Shown here: positions 32,233 to 41,397 of the stretch, piece by piece
Layout of the letters: each line of letters opens with the position of its first letter
How positions within the stretch are numbered: position 1 is the stretch's first letter
Assembly: GCA_041394725.1 (NCBI GenBank)
Contig: JAWKHR010000027.1
Location: forward strand, 1 to 64,000
Reading direction: 5' to 3'
Origin: JAWKHR01 sp041394725
GTDB lineage: Bacteria > Acidobacteriota > Vicinamibacteria > Vicinamibacterales > SCN-69-37
DNA: 64,000 nt
Translations under genes and position numbers: made by a program
The notes under the pieces: generated by a model
Database searches by the model: none
The model's input: only the letters and a program-made list of their open reading frames with translations
What the model was told of the DNA's origin: nothing

Positions 32233-33573
32233 GTGGCCCACATCATCCTCGAGCGTCTGCCTGTCGGCGAAAAGGTCGGCATCGCGTTTTCGGGCGGCCT
32301 GGACACGAGCGCCGCCATCCACTGGATGCGCCGGAAGGGCGCCATCCCCTACGCCTACACGGCGAATCTCGGCCAGCCGGACGAGCCGGACTACGAGGAC
32401 ATCCCGCGGCGGGCGATGCAGTATGGCGCGGAGCACGCGCGGCTGGTGGACTGCCGCGCGCAGCTCGTGGCCGAGGGCATCGCGGCGCTGCAGTGCGGGG
32501 CGTTCCACATCACGACCGCCGGCGTGCCGTACTTCAACACGACGCCGCTGGGGCGGGCGGTGACGGGCACGTTGCTCGTCGTCGCGATGAAGGACGACGA
32601 CGTGCACGTCTGGGGCGACGGGAGCACGTTCAAGGGCAACGACATCGAGCGGTTCTACCGCTACGGGCTGCTCGCCAATCCGAACCTGCGCATCTACAAG
32701 CCGTGGCTGGACCAGGCGTTCATCGACGAGCTGGGCGGCCGGCGCGAGATGTCGGAGTACATGCAGCAGGCCGGCTTCGCGTACAAGATGAGCGTCGAGA
32801 AGGCGTACTCGACGGACTCGAACCTGCTGGGGGCCACGCACGAGGCCAAGGACCTCGAGCGGCTCGACACCGGCATCACGATCGTCGAGCCGATCATGGG
32901 CGTCGCGTCGTGGCGAGCCGACGTCGCCGTGAAGCCGGAGACCGTCACGGTGCGGTTCGAGGAGGGGCATCCGGTCGCCTTGAACGGCATGACCAGCCGG
33001 GATGACGTGGCGCTGCTGCTCGAGGCCAACGCGATCGGCGGACGGCATGGACTCGGCGTCAGCGACCAGATCGAGAACCGCATCATCGAGGCGAAGAGCC
33101 GGGGGATCTACGAGGCGCCCGGGATGGCGCTGCTGCACATCGCCTACGAACGGCTGGTGACGGGCATCCACAACGAGGACACGATCGAGCAGTATCGCGA
33201 GAGCGGGCGCCGGCTGGGGCGGCTGCTCTATCAGGGCCGGTGGTTCGACCCGCAGGCGATGATGCTGCGCGAGACGGCCCAGCGATGGGTCGCGCGGCCG
33301 ATTACGGGCGAGGTCACGGTGGAGCTGCGGCGGGGCAACGACTACTCGATTCTCGACACGTCGAGCCCGAACCTGACCTACAAGCCTGAGCGCCTGACGA
33401 TGGAGAAGGGCGAGTCCGCGTTCACGCCGCAGGACCGCATCGGTCAACTGACGATGCGGAACCTCGACATCACCGACACGCGCGACAAGTTGCGCGTCTA
33501 CACCCGCACGGGCCTCCTGGCCCCGGCGACCGGCGCGGCCCTTCCCCATCTGCCCGCCGCCGACAAGGACTGA
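32233..33573 (+). CDS. argG: Argininosuccinate synthase
   Basis: 446 residues, the longer E. coli-type ArgG. The ATP-pyrophosphatase loop is 'GIAFSGGLDTSAAIHW'. Other conserved stretches are 'WGDGSTFKGNDIERFYRYGL' and 'EKAYSTDSNLLGATHEAKDL', and 'GVSDQIENRIIEAKSRGIYE' near the C-terminal tetramerisation part. It joins citrulline and aspartate with ATP in arginine synthesis. The start is GTG 32233. No other arg gene is nearby. Downstream lies one copy of the palindrome family (33576-33704). Confidence 0.96.
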   Translation: MAHIILERLPVGEKVGIAFSGGLDTSAAIHWMRRKGAIPYAYTANLGQPDEPDYEDIPRRAMQYGAEHARLVDCRAQLVAEGIAALQCGAFHITTAGVPYFNTTPLGRAVTGTLLVVAMKDDDVHVWGDGSTFKGNDIERFYRYGLLANPNLRIYKPWLDQAFIDELGGRREMSEYMQQAGFAYKMSVEKAYSTDSNLLGATHEAKDLERLDTGITIVEPIMGVASWRADVAVKPETVTVRFEEGHPVALNGMTSRDDVALLLEANAIGGRHGLGVSDQIENRIIEAKSRGIYEAPGMALLHIAYERLVTGIHNEDTIEQYRESGRRLGRLLYQGRWFDPQAMMLRETAQRWVARPITGEVTVELRRGNDYSILDTSSPNLTYKPERLTMEKGESAFTPQDRIGQLTMRNLDITDTRDKLRVYTRTGLLAPATGAALPHLPAADKD

Positions 33574-33575
33574 GC

Positions 33576-33704
33576 GGAAACGACACCGGGAGTCTTTGTC
33601 CGGATCCGGGACGTCTATACACCTCCTGCATAGGCGTCAGGTCTTTTTCTAAGGAATTTTCGTCCTGGTCGTTCCGCGGTGAATAAAAGACTCCCGGTGT
33701 CGTT
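33576..33704. repeat. GACACCGGGAGTC palindrome family, copy 1 (paired, inverted)
   Basis: The arm GGAAACGACACCGGGAGTC (33576-33594) is repeated inverted at 33686-33704 (AAAGACTCCCGGTGTCGTT), with about 88 bp between. The interior also holds GTCAGGTCTTTTT, similar to the arms at 20471. The right arm lies inside the 3' coding end of the downstream convergent gene. Confidence 0.7.
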
Positions 33705-35382
33705 CTTCGGTGTCGTTCTTGCGGCGGGCGGCGTCGATGGCGGCGGTGATGGCGGTCCAGGGCGTGGGGGTGAGGTGCATGCCGAAGACCCTGGAAGGTG
33801 TCAGCTGCTCGCGGTGCACGGCCGTCGCCACCTCCATCAGCATCTCGGGCATGAAGAACGGCGCGTCCGGACCGGGGCCGCTGTGCTGGATCAGGTCGCT
33901 CGAGTAGAGCACGTCCAGCCCGGGGAACCAGATCAACATCATCCGCTCCCCCATCTCGCCACGCACGGGAATCAGTTCCATCCGCGTCTCCCCGCTGCCA
34001 AGCGTCGTCGGCCGGCTCACCGGACGGAACTCCGGCTTGCGGGGCGCGGTCTCGAGCGTGTCGGGCGACTGGGCGTGCGGCGCCTCGACGAGGCGCGAGA
34101 GGATGGCGACGTTCAGGTCCAGAGCGTGCACCGGCACGCCCCGCGCGACGTACTCCCGCACGCCGCCGATGTGCGGCCACGCGTCCGACGTCGTCACCAC
34201 CGCCTTGATCGGCAGACCCGGGAACCGCTTCGTGGCCGCCGCGATGACCGACGCCGAGTACGCCGATGAGGTCGTGCCCTCGATCACCACGATGCCGTCG
34301 GGCTGGCGCACCAGCGCGACGTTGAACCCGCCGGGCATCTGGACGAGCCACGGCGCGATCTCGATCGCCCTCGACTCGTCGAGCGTCAGCGACGCCATCC
34401 CCGACGGGCGCCCGCGCGCCGCCTCGAACGCGTCGGCGACCTCGTCCGGAATCACGAACGACGCGTCGTCCACGGGAGCGTCCACGGTCACCGCGTGGGC
34501 CGTGTCGTCGGTGTACGGCACCCCGTTCCATTCCACCGACGTCTGCCGGGGGAACAGCAGGCCGCCGGCCTCGAGCGTCCAGTACCCGAACCATCGCCGT
34601 TCGGTGACGTCCCCCCAGATGCCGAACGCGTCGTCGCGCACGTACTCGAGCATCGTCGGCAGATGGGTGTAGCCATCGAGATACAGACGGCATCGCAGGC
34701 CCTCGGCCGAGAACCCGATCACGTCCTGCGGCACGCCGTGCAGGCTCGCGCCGGCCAGCGTCTTCACGTCCGTCGCGGCCCTGGCCGTGAGCAGCAGCTT
34801 TTCCGGCGCGAGCGCGAGCGCGCGTCGCGCATCGTCGACGTCCGACGCCCGACCCGGCGCCCAGCGCTGGCCGTTCGTCGAGGCGGACACGCCGCCGGCG
34901 ACGACGCTCGACACGGTGGCGCTCCAGCGCGGCGACGACCAGAATCGCTGCTGCGTCTCGACGCGGCGACGTCCCTGCGCGTGGTCGCGCGTCTCCACGC
35001 GCTGCCGATAGATCGTCAGCCAGGGGCCCTCGGGCCGCTCGGACTGCTCCAGCGCGAAGGCGTGTCCCATCAGGTCGAGCCGGACAGACTGCACGGACTC
35101 GAGGCGGGCGCGTCCGCCCTGCGCCTCGATGGCGGCGTCGAGCAGGTCGGAGGCCGGAGGCCGTGCCTGCGCGCTCACGCTGACGGGGCCGGTCGGGGTG
35201 GCGGCACCGGCGATGACGGCCAGCATCATCGTGGCCGCCAGGCTGCCGGCCGCGTTCCGCCGGGTGCGAACCAGGCGCGGCCGACCGGGAACGGGCCGCG
35301 GAACAGATCGAGGAACGGACCGCGCGACGGACCGCGGAAGGGGTGCAATACGGTGGAACAGGTTCAGGCAGCGTCGAAACAC
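33649..35382 (-). CDS. Metallo-beta-lactamase-fold protein lacking the HxHxDH motif, secreted
   Basis: 577 residues. The N-terminus has a repetitive Arg/Pro/Val stretch (RSVARSVPRSVPRPVPG) then a signal-like helix near 48-62. Residues 70-330 form a family-specific N-terminal domain. The MBL fold follows: 'MPGGFNVALVRQPDGIVVIE' and 'LIPVRGEMGERMMLIWFPGL'. Where THxHxDHxGG is expected it reads 'TTSDAWPHIGGVREYVARG', so three of the four metal ligands are missing. The last residues (DTEERHRESFIH) are encoded by a repeat arm. Probably non-catalytic or altered. Confidence 0.8.
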   Translation of the reverse strand: MFRRCLNLFHRIAPLPRSVARSVPRSVPRPVPGRPRLVRTRRNAAGSLAATMMLAVIAGAATPTGPVSVSAQARPPASDLLDAAIEAQGGRARLESVQSVRLDLMGHAFALEQSERPEGPWLTIYRQRVETRDHAQGRRRVETQQRFWSSPRWSATVSSVVAGGVSASTNGQRWAPGRASDVDDARRALALAPEKLLLTARAATDVKTLAGASLHGVPQDVIGFSAEGLRCRLYLDGYTHLPTMLEYVRDDAFGIWGDVTERRWFGYWTLEAGGLLFPRQTSVEWNGVPYTDDTAHAVTVDAPVDDASFVIPDEVADAFEAARGRPSGMASLTLDESRAIEIAPWLVQMPGGFNVALVRQPDGIVVIEGTTSSAYSASVIAAATKRFPGLPIKAVVTTSDAWPHIGGVREYVARGVPVHALDLNVAILSRLVEAPHAQSPDTLETAPRKPEFRPVSRPTTLGSGETRMELIPVRGEMGERMMLIWFPGLDVLYSSDLIQHSGPGPDAPFFMPEMLMEVATAVHREQLTPSRVFGMHLTPTPWTAITAAIDAARRKNDTEERHRESFIHRGTTRTKIP

Positions 35383-35504
35383 GGGACCTCCCTGCCCGCA
35401 TTGGACGTTGCCGCGCGCCGCCGCGGCGCGGTCATGCCGCGAAACGCGGGCCGGCTGCAGTCACCCGTGCGATTCGGCCGATCAAACGCCGGACCTCGGC
35501 CGGA

Positions 35505-36260
35505 TCAGGCTCCGAGCCTCGATTCCAGATCGGCCCGATAGCTCCGGCTCGCGCGCAGCTTCGTGCCGTCCACGAGGGTGATTTCCGCGTCGCCCGACGG
35601 GAGCGGCCGCAGTTCGCGAATCCGCGAGACGTTGACGACCGTCGACCGGTGCACGCGAACGAACACCGCCGGGTCGAGCGCCGACGCGACGGCCTGCAGT
35701 GACCGGCGGATCAGCGGCCGCGCGCCGCCGGCGTGGATCCGGACGCAGTAGTCCTCGGCGCCGATCCAGTCGATGTCGGCCCACGGGATCACGAGCGTGC
35801 GGCCGCCGTCGCGCACGACCAGCTGCCGGACCGTGCGTTCGTGACGATCGAGCAGCGCGCCGAGGCGCTCGGCGAACACGGCCGACTCGCGCTCGCGCAG
35901 CCGATCGCAGGCGCGGGCCAGCACGGTGGCGCAGCGCTCGTCGGAGAACGGCTTGAGGAGGTAGTCGAACGCGTGGGCCTCGAACGCGCGAATCGCGTAC
36001 TGGTCGAACGCCGTCACGAACACGACCAGCGGCGCGGTCTCCGCGCCGAGCGCCTGCAGCACGCCGAAGCCGTCGAGGCCCGGCATCTCGACGTCGAGCA
36101 GGAGCAGGTCGGGCCGCTGGTCGAGCACGGCGCGCACCGCCGCCTCGCCGTCGCCGCACTCGCCGGCCACCTCGATCTCCGGGTTCGCCTCGAGCAGCAG
36201 GCGCAGGCTCCGCCGCGCCAGCGGCTCGTCATCGACGATCAGCGCGCGCCAGCGCGTCAC
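35505..36260 (-). CDS. LytTR-family response regulator
   Basis: 251 residues. The receiver domain has 'ALIVDDEPLARRSLRLLLEA', the phospho-acceptor Asp in 'PDLLLLDVEMPGLDGFG', and 'FVTAFDQYAIRAFEAHAFDY' with the conserved Thr and Lys ('LLKPFS'). The C-terminal LytTR DNA-binding domain has 'VRVHRSTVVNVSRIRELRPL'. It overlaps its kinase by 4 bp. The MBL-fold gene downstream may be its target (inference). Confidence 0.94.
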   Translation of the reverse strand: MTRWRALIVDDEPLARRSLRLLLEANPEIEVAGECGDGEAAVRAVLDQRPDLLLLDVEMPGLDGFGVLQALGAETAPLVVFVTAFDQYAIRAFEAHAFDYLLKPFSDERCATVLARACDRLRERESAVFAERLGALLDRHERTVRQLVVRDGGRTLVIPWADIDWIGAEDYCVRIHAGGARPLIRRSLQAVASALDPAVFVRVHRSTVVNVSRIRELRPLPSGDAEITLVDGTKLRASRSYRADLESRLGA

Positions 36261-37396
36261 GATGACTCCACCTCGAGACCTCCGGGCTTCGCGGCCGCCG
36301 GATCGGATGACCGGCGGCCCGCGTCCGCGGGCAGCACGACCCGCACGATCGTGCCGCCCGACGCGCCGGGCCCGGCCGCGAGGCGGGCGCTCCCGCCGTG
36401 ACGCGCCTCGAGGCGCGCGATCAGATTGCGCAGCCCGGTTCCGGCCCCGTCGCCCACCCGCCAGCCCTCCGGCAGGCCGACGCCGTCGTCCTCCACCTCG
36501 ATCACGAGGCCGCCGGCGCCCCGGAACACGCGCAACCCGATTCGCCCCGGCCCGGGGCGCGGCGCGATCCCGTGGCGCAGGGCGTTCTCGACGAGCGGCT
36601 GCACGACGAGCGCCGGCACCAGCCGCTCGTCGAGCCCGGGCTCGACGTCGATCGTCACGGCGAGCCGGTCGCCGAATCGCACCTGCTGGATGTCGACGTA
36701 GCGCCGCACGAGCTCCAGCTCCTCGGAGAGCGCCACGTCGGCGTCCCCCGTGTCCAGCACGCGCCGCAGCAGGTCGCTGAGACCGGAGATCAGGCGCACC
36801 GCATCGGCGTTGCGCCCGTCACGGACGAGCGACGCGACGGCGTGCAGGCTGTTGAACAGGAAGTGCGGCTGGAGCTGCGCGCGCAGCGCGTCGAGTCGCG
36901 CCGCCGTGAGCTGCGCCTCGAGTGCGGCGGCCTGGGCGTCGCGGTCGCGCCAGCGCGCGTGAAGCGCGGTCGCCTGCCCCAGCGCGACGATGCCGGCGTA
37001 GACGATGACCTGCAGGTAGATCCGGCCGCGGAGCTGGCCGACCAGCATGTCCCACAGCGCCTCCGGCGCGCCCGGCTGCGGCCCCGCCAGCAGCGGGGCG
37101 ACGAGCGCGACGAGGATGGCGTGCAGGATCGACACGACCAGCGCCCCGGCCAGGTGCAGGCCGAGGAAGCGCGTCCACCCGATGCGACCCGGATCCCATC
37201 GCGGCGTGAGCCGCCAGAGCAGCACCGTGAACGGAATCCACGCCAGGTAGAAGACGCTCTGCCACGCGATCGCGGCGCGGAGCCGGATCTGCTCGCCGGG
37301 CTGCGAGGCGAGCAGCCAGATCTGCACGTCGTACAGGACGGTGATGAGCGTCCAGAACGCGGACGCGGTCAGCCACTGGATGCGGCGCTTCGTCAT
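36257..37396 (-). CDS. LytS-type sensor histidine kinase
   Basis: 379 residues from the ATG at 37396. Four membrane helices occupy the first ~160 residues with no large extracytoplasmic loop. The His_kinase domain has the typical 'LRAQLQPHFLFNSLHAVASL' phospho-His motif; the ATPase part has 'VPALVVQPLVENALRHGI' (N box) and 'EVEDDGVGLPEGW' (G1). It pairs with the LytTR regulator. The signal is unknown. Confidence 0.92.
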   Translation of the reverse strand: MTKRRIQWLTASAFWTLITVLYDVQIWLLASQPGEQIRLRAAIAWQSVFYLAWIPFTVLLWRLTPRWDPGRIGWTRFLGLHLAGALVVSILHAILVALVAPLLAGPQPGAPEALWDMLVGQLRGRIYLQVIVYAGIVALGQATALHARWRDRDAQAAALEAQLTAARLDALRAQLQPHFLFNSLHAVASLVRDGRNADAVRLISGLSDLLRRVLDTGDADVALSEELELVRRYVDIQQVRFGDRLAVTIDVEPGLDERLVPALVVQPLVENALRHGIAPRPGPGRIGLRVFRGAGGLVIEVEDDGVGLPEGWRVGDGAGTGLRNLIARLEARHGGSARLAAGPGASGGTIVRVVLPADAGRRSSDPAAAKPGGLEVESS

Positions 37397-37526
37397 CGGG
37401 ATCGGCGCGCGTCGCCGGGGTGACGCGGATTCCGCACGATACCGCAGCCCGGCCGCGCGTGGCACGTTGCGCCGGCGTCGCCCGTCCCTGTCCCTCAGCC
37501 GCTGGCCGCGGCCAGGCGGGCGCCCG

Positions 37527-38723
37527 TCACGCCACGGCGGCGGTCCGCTGCGCGGGTACGCCCGCCAGCAGCCGCTTCACCGCGAAGATGAACACGCCGG
37601 TCAGCAGGAGGTTGACCGCGAGCGACAGCGCCGCGACCGTGACCATCGTCCCGCCGATGCCGTAGCCGAGCGAGACGACCAGCACGCCCGCTCCGACTTC
37701 ACCCCGCGGCCACATGCCGACGCAGATCGCGAGCCGCTCGCGCCAGTGCGCCTCGCGCCGGTAGCAGAAGAGCGGGAACATCTTGCCCAGGTTGGCCAGC
37801 ACGGTCACCGCCGCCACGTGCAGGGCGAGGACGGACCACGTGGTGCCGGCGGGCCCCTCGAGCACGGGGGGCATCGACAGGCCGACCAGCACCATGAACG
37901 CGGCGGACACGACGGTCGAAACCCGCTGTTCCTCGGGCGACTCCGGTCCCTCCTGATGGCCCTCGCGGGCATCGTCGGCGTGCGGATCCGCGCCGGCCGG
38001 GCGCGCCAGCATGCACCCGAGCACGAAGGCGGGCAGCAGCACCTCGATGTGGATCGGCACGACGTCGTCGACGACGGTGCTCGCCACGTAGATGGCCTCC
38101 GAGACGACCACGATCGCCGCGGCGTAGGTCATGACCCACGGCCACGAGACGGGCAGGCGGAGCCGATGCAGGTAGCGCCAGGCCAGCCACAGCAGCACGA
38201 TCATCACGAGGACGATCACCGCGAGCTGCCAGCGCAGGCCGACGATCAGCATCTTCAGCGGGATCATCAGGAGGATCGTGTCGAGGTCGTCGAAGATCGC
38301 GAGCACGCGCGTCTTGCGGAAGTACCAGGTCGCCGACAGGCCGGCGGCGGCGAGCATCGAGAAGAGGATGCCGGCCGAGGTCGGCGCGGCGAACCGGCTG
38401 GCAAGCAGCGCGTCGCGCCACGCCGGAAAACTCGTCCAGTCCGAGGGCTGCCCCATCGCGCCGACGAAGTACACCGCGCAGAAGATCCAGGGAAACGCCG
38501 CGGCCGTCGCGGCCACCCCGTAGTCGACCGCGTAGCTGCGCAGCCGGCTCCGGTCGAGGTCGAACTCGTAGCCGACGTGGATCATGATGAACGCCAGGCA
38601 GAACATCGTCGCCAGGCGCACCACGACCTCGACGGCCGGTCGCGCCGCGCCGAGCAGCGGCACCAGCTGGGACGCCGCAAGGCCGACGACGAGCAGCACG
38701 GAGAACAGGGCGACCTTCTTCAT
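37527..38723 (-). CDS. CPA-type cation:proton antiporter
   Basis: 398 residues, 11-12 membrane helices. The fold and 'GYEFDLDRSRLRSYAVDYGV', 'FDDLDTILLMIPLKMLI' (paired Asp in a helix) and 'GVLVVSLGYGIGGTMVTVAA' match Na+/H+ exchangers. It should swap cytoplasmic Na+ or K+ for H+. A charged cytoplasmic loop (ADDAREGHQEGPESPEEQ) lies mid-protein. It follows the CaCA exchanger gene by 16 bp, so the two are probably cotranscribed, with an NhaR-like regulator divergent from the operon. Confidence 0.85.
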   Translation of the reverse strand: MKKVALFSVLLVVGLAASQLVPLLGAARPAVEVVVRLATMFCLAFIMIHVGYEFDLDRSRLRSYAVDYGVAATAAAFPWIFCAVYFVGAMGQPSDWTSFPAWRDALLASRFAAPTSAGILFSMLAAAGLSATWYFRKTRVLAIFDDLDTILLMIPLKMLIVGLRWQLAVIVLVMIVLLWLAWRYLHRLRLPVSWPWVMTYAAAIVVVSEAIYVASTVVDDVVPIHIEVLLPAFVLGCMLARPAGADPHADDAREGHQEGPESPEEQRVSTVVSAAFMVLVGLSMPPVLEGPAGTTWSVLALHVAAVTVLANLGKMFPLFCYRREAHWRERLAICVGMWPRGEVGAGVLVVSLGYGIGGTMVTVAALSLAVNLLLTGVFIFAVKRLLAGVPAQRTAAVA

Positions 38724-38739
38724 CGGAGCCGAACCGGGG

Positions 38740-39915
38740 TCATGAGGTCCGCGGCCGGATCGACGCCCGACGCGTGCCGGGCCGCCGGACCGGCCGACGC
38801 CTGGCGGCGCGCCACCGGCCGAGCACGACGCCGGCGGTGACGAGCGCCAGGGGTGCCACGAACCACGAGAGCGCGGTCCGCAGCGCGCCGGCCGCCTCGT
38901 GCCCGCTCGCGTCGAGGCCGAGATAGCTCACGTAACCGGCATAGTAGCCGAGGAAGACGACGCCCTCCCAGCGGTCGATGCGGTGGCCGGTCAGGAAGAT
39001 GGGCAGGCACGCGACCGCGGTCGCCGTCATCACCAGCAGGTCGAAGCGCTGCGCCGCCGGGGGCACGGCGATCGCCTCGGGCGCCAGCACCGCGCCCAGG
39101 CCGAGCACGAACAGCAGGTTGAAGATCGAACTGCCGATGGCGTTACCGACCGCGATGTCGCTCTCGCGCCGTCGGGCCGCCGCGAGCGACGTCGCGACCT
39201 CCGGCAGGGAGGTCCCCGCCGCGAGCACCGTGAGGCCTATCACCAGTTCGCTGGCGCCGGCCAGTCGCGCGACGCCGACGGCGCCGGCGATGAGCGCCTG
39301 GGCGCCGGCCACGAGCAGCACGAATCCGGCGGCCACGCGCAGCAGGTCCGCGAGCGCGCCGCCACGTGTCGCGCCAGGGGCGCCGCCCGCCGGCGGCGCC
39401 GGGGCCGGCGCCGGGACCGGCGCCGGCACTCCAGGATCGCCGGCGGCGTCGTCCCTCGTCACCCCGTTGACGCCGCGCGCCTGGCGCAGCATGGCGACGA
39501 GATAGACCACGAACGCGACCAGCAGGATGAGGCCATCGGCCCGGCCGATCCATCCGTCCCGGGCGAGCCCGACGACGGCCACCGACGCCGCGATGAGCAG
39601 CGGCACCTCGACGCGGATGAGCTGGCGCGCGACGCCGAGCGGCGTGACGAGCGCCGCCGCACCGAGGATGAAGAGCACGTTGAAGATGTTGCTGCCGATC
39701 AGGTTGCCCACCGCCACGTCGCCCTGGCCGCGGCCGACGGCGAGCACGGTCAGCACGACCTCCGGCGCGCTGGTCCCGAAGGCGACGACGGTCAGGCCGA
39801 CGACCAGCGGCGCGATGCCGAGGCGGGCCGCGCCGCTGGCCGCGCCGGCGACGAGCCGGTCGGCGCCCACCGAGATCAGCAGGACGCCGCCGGCGAGCAG
39901 CAGGAGGGCGGTCAT
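38740..39915 (-). CDS. Calcium/sodium antiporter (CaCA superfamily, YrbG-like)
   Basis: 391 residues from the ATG at 39915. Both inverted alpha repeats are intact: 'VVAFGTSAPEVVLTVLAVG' with 'GNLIGSNIFNVLFILG', and 'VLAAGTSLPEVATSLAAA' with 'GNAIGSSIFNLLFVLG'. These form the ion-binding centre. A Pro/Ala-rich loop (about 170-195) joins the halves, and a basic tail ends the protein. Exchanges Na+ for Ca2+ across the inner membrane. Confidence 0.93.
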   Translation of the reverse strand: MTALLLLAGGVLLISVGADRLVAGAASGAARLGIAPLVVGLTVVAFGTSAPEVVLTVLAVGRGQGDVAVGNLIGSNIFNVLFILGAAALVTPLGVARQLIRVEVPLLIAASVAVVGLARDGWIGRADGLILLVAFVVYLVAMLRQARGVNGVTRDDAAGDPGVPAPVPAPAPAPPAGGAPGATRGGALADLLRVAAGFVLLVAGAQALIAGAVGVARLAGASELVIGLTVLAAGTSLPEVATSLAAARRRESDIAVGNAIGSSIFNLLFVLGLGAVLAPEAIAVPPAAQRFDLLVMTATAVACLPIFLTGHRIDRWEGVVFLGYYAGYVSYLGLDASGHEAAGALRTALSWFVAPLALVTAGVVLGRWRAARRRPVRRPGTRRASIRPRTS

Positions 39916-39979
39916 CGCCGGACGCCTCCATCGCGCGTCCGGCCGCTGGTGCCCGACGGGGGCACGCGAGCGCCGGGCG

Positions 39980-40321
39980 TCAGGCGGACCGCAGCGGCGC
40001 CGGAGTCCAGCGACCGCCGCGCGGGCCACGGTCGGCCCAGCGCGTGACGGCGAAGGCGGCGCGCCTGAGTCCGCGATCCACCGCGGCGTAGAGATCGTGC
40101 GCGGTCTCCCGCACGACGATGCTGCCGCGTCCCGGCAGGCGGACGCGCACCGTGCACCGCTTGTCCCGGCCGCCGCGCGGGCCGTTCACGTCGCCCAGCG
40201 AGACGACGAGCGGCCCGACCCGGGCGCCCAGCCGGCCGAATGCCGACGTGGCGCGCCGCCGCACGTGTTCCAGCACCGCATCCGAATGGTCCAGCGACGT
40301 GAATCGCACGCGAATCGTCAT
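39980..40321 (-). CDS. hpf: HPF/RaiA-family ribosome-associated factor (short form)
   Basis: 113 residues. The hibernation-factor fold is visible: 'SDAVLEHVRRRATSAFGRLG' (helix 1) and 'VRVRLPGRGSIVVRETAHDL' followed by 'YAAVDRGLRRAAFAVTRW'. It lacks the C-terminal dimerisation domain of long HPF. It heads the antiporter operon, an unusual place for a hibernation factor; divergent from the LysR gene. Confidence 0.82.
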   Translation of the reverse strand: MTIRVRFTSLDHSDAVLEHVRRRATSAFGRLGARVGPLVVSLGDVNGPRGGRDKRCTVRVRLPGRGSIVVRETAHDLYAAVDRGLRRAAFAVTRWADRGPRGGRWTPAPLRSA

Positions 40322-40384
40322 GGGCTCCTCCCGAGGTCACGATCGCAGTGTGGCGCGTCACGGATATGTTGTAAATTCAGAAAG

Positions 40385-40405
40385 TTTCGACATGACATGT
40401 CGAAA
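40385..40405. promoter_or_regulatory. 21-bp perfect palindrome upstream of NhaR-like gene
   Basis: TTTCGACATG, a single A, then the exact inverse CATGTCGAAA: 10-bp arms with no mismatch. A second TGTCG-N7-CGACA repeat overlaps its right half (about 40398-40414). The site lies 24 bp before the LysR start and 64 bp before the divergent hpf start, the standard place for a LysR-type regulator site controlling both. Confidence 0.7.
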
Positions 40406-40428
40406 ATACCGACACTGAGGAACCGGCG

Positions 40429-41397
40429 ATGGACTGGCTCAACTACCACCACCTCTACTACTTCTGGACCGTCGTGCGCGAGGGCGGGCTCGTGCCGGCC
40501 AGCCGCGTGCTGCGCCTGGCGCACCCGACCATCAGCGCGCAGCTGCGACAGCTCGAGGCCTCGCTCGGCGAACCGCTGTTCGACCGCAGCCGGCGCCGCC
40601 TGGAACTCACCGAGACCGGACGCACCGTCTTCGGCTACGCCGACGAGATCTTCGCGGTCGGACGCGAGCTCATGGACGTCGTCCGGCACCGGCCGACCGG
40701 CCGGCCCCTCCGGCTCGCGGTCGGGGTCACCGACGTCATGCCGAAGCTGGTGGTGCGGGAGTTGCTCCAGCCGGCGTTCCGGCTGGGACAGGACGTGGTG
40801 GTGAGCTGCCGCGAGGATCGCCACGATCGCGTGCTGGCGGCGCTCGCGCTGCACGAGCTGGACGTCGTGCTGGCCGACGCGCCGGTGCCGCCGGGCAGCG
40901 CGATCCGCGCCTTCAACCATCTGCTCGGCGAGTGCGGGGTCACCTTCTTCGCCGGCCGGGCCCTCGCGCCGCGGCTCCGGCGCGGGTTCCCCGGCTGCCT
41001 GGACGGCGCGCCGTTCCTCGTGCCGACCGGCTCCAGCGCCCTGCGCCGGTCGCTCGACCAGTGGCTCGCCGAGCAGCGACTGCGCCCGGCCATCGTGGCC
41101 GAGTTCGACGACAGCGCGCTGCTCGGGGTGTTCGGCCAGGACGGCCTCGGCGTGTTCTGTGCTCCGACCGTGCTGGAGGGGGCGGTGCGCCGGCAGCACG
41201 ACGCGCGCGTCCTCGGCCGGACGGACGCCATCGTGGAGCGGTTCTATGCGATTTCGGGCGAACGACGGCTGACGCACCCGGCGGTGGCGGCCATCAGCCA
41301 GGCGGCGCGGGACGGGTTGTTCGTGACGGCGCCCCCGGCGGGCGCCAGGCGGCGGAGCCGGTCCCGGCGGGCCGGGGCCGGGTCAGGCCGTCACTGA
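40429..41397 (+). CDS. LysR-family regulator, NhaR-like
   Basis: 322 residues. The opening 'MDWLNYHHLYYFWTVVREGG' is characteristic of NhaR-type LysR proteins. The HTH spans to about residue 60 ('ASRVLRLAHPTISAQLRQLE'), and the rest is the periplasmic-binding-like effector domain. NhaR senses Na+ and activates Na+/H+ antiporter genes; the divergent antiporter operon (40321-37527) fits this closely. RBS AGGAACC precedes the ATG. The C-terminal 20 residues are Arg/Gly-rich. Confidence 0.9.
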   Translation: MDWLNYHHLYYFWTVVREGGLVPASRVLRLAHPTISAQLRQLEASLGEPLFDRSRRRLELTETGRTVFGYADEIFAVGRELMDVVRHRPTGRPLRLAVGVTDVMPKLVVRELLQPAFRLGQDVVVSCREDRHDRVLAALALHELDVVLADAPVPPGSAIRAFNHLLGECGVTFFAGRALAPRLRRGFPGCLDGAPFLVPTGSSALRRSLDQWLAEQRLRPAIVAEFDDSALLGVFGQDGLGVFCAPTVLEGAVRRQHDARVLGRTDAIVERFYAISGERRLTHPAVAAISQAARDGLFVTAPPAGARRRSRSRRAGAGSGRH

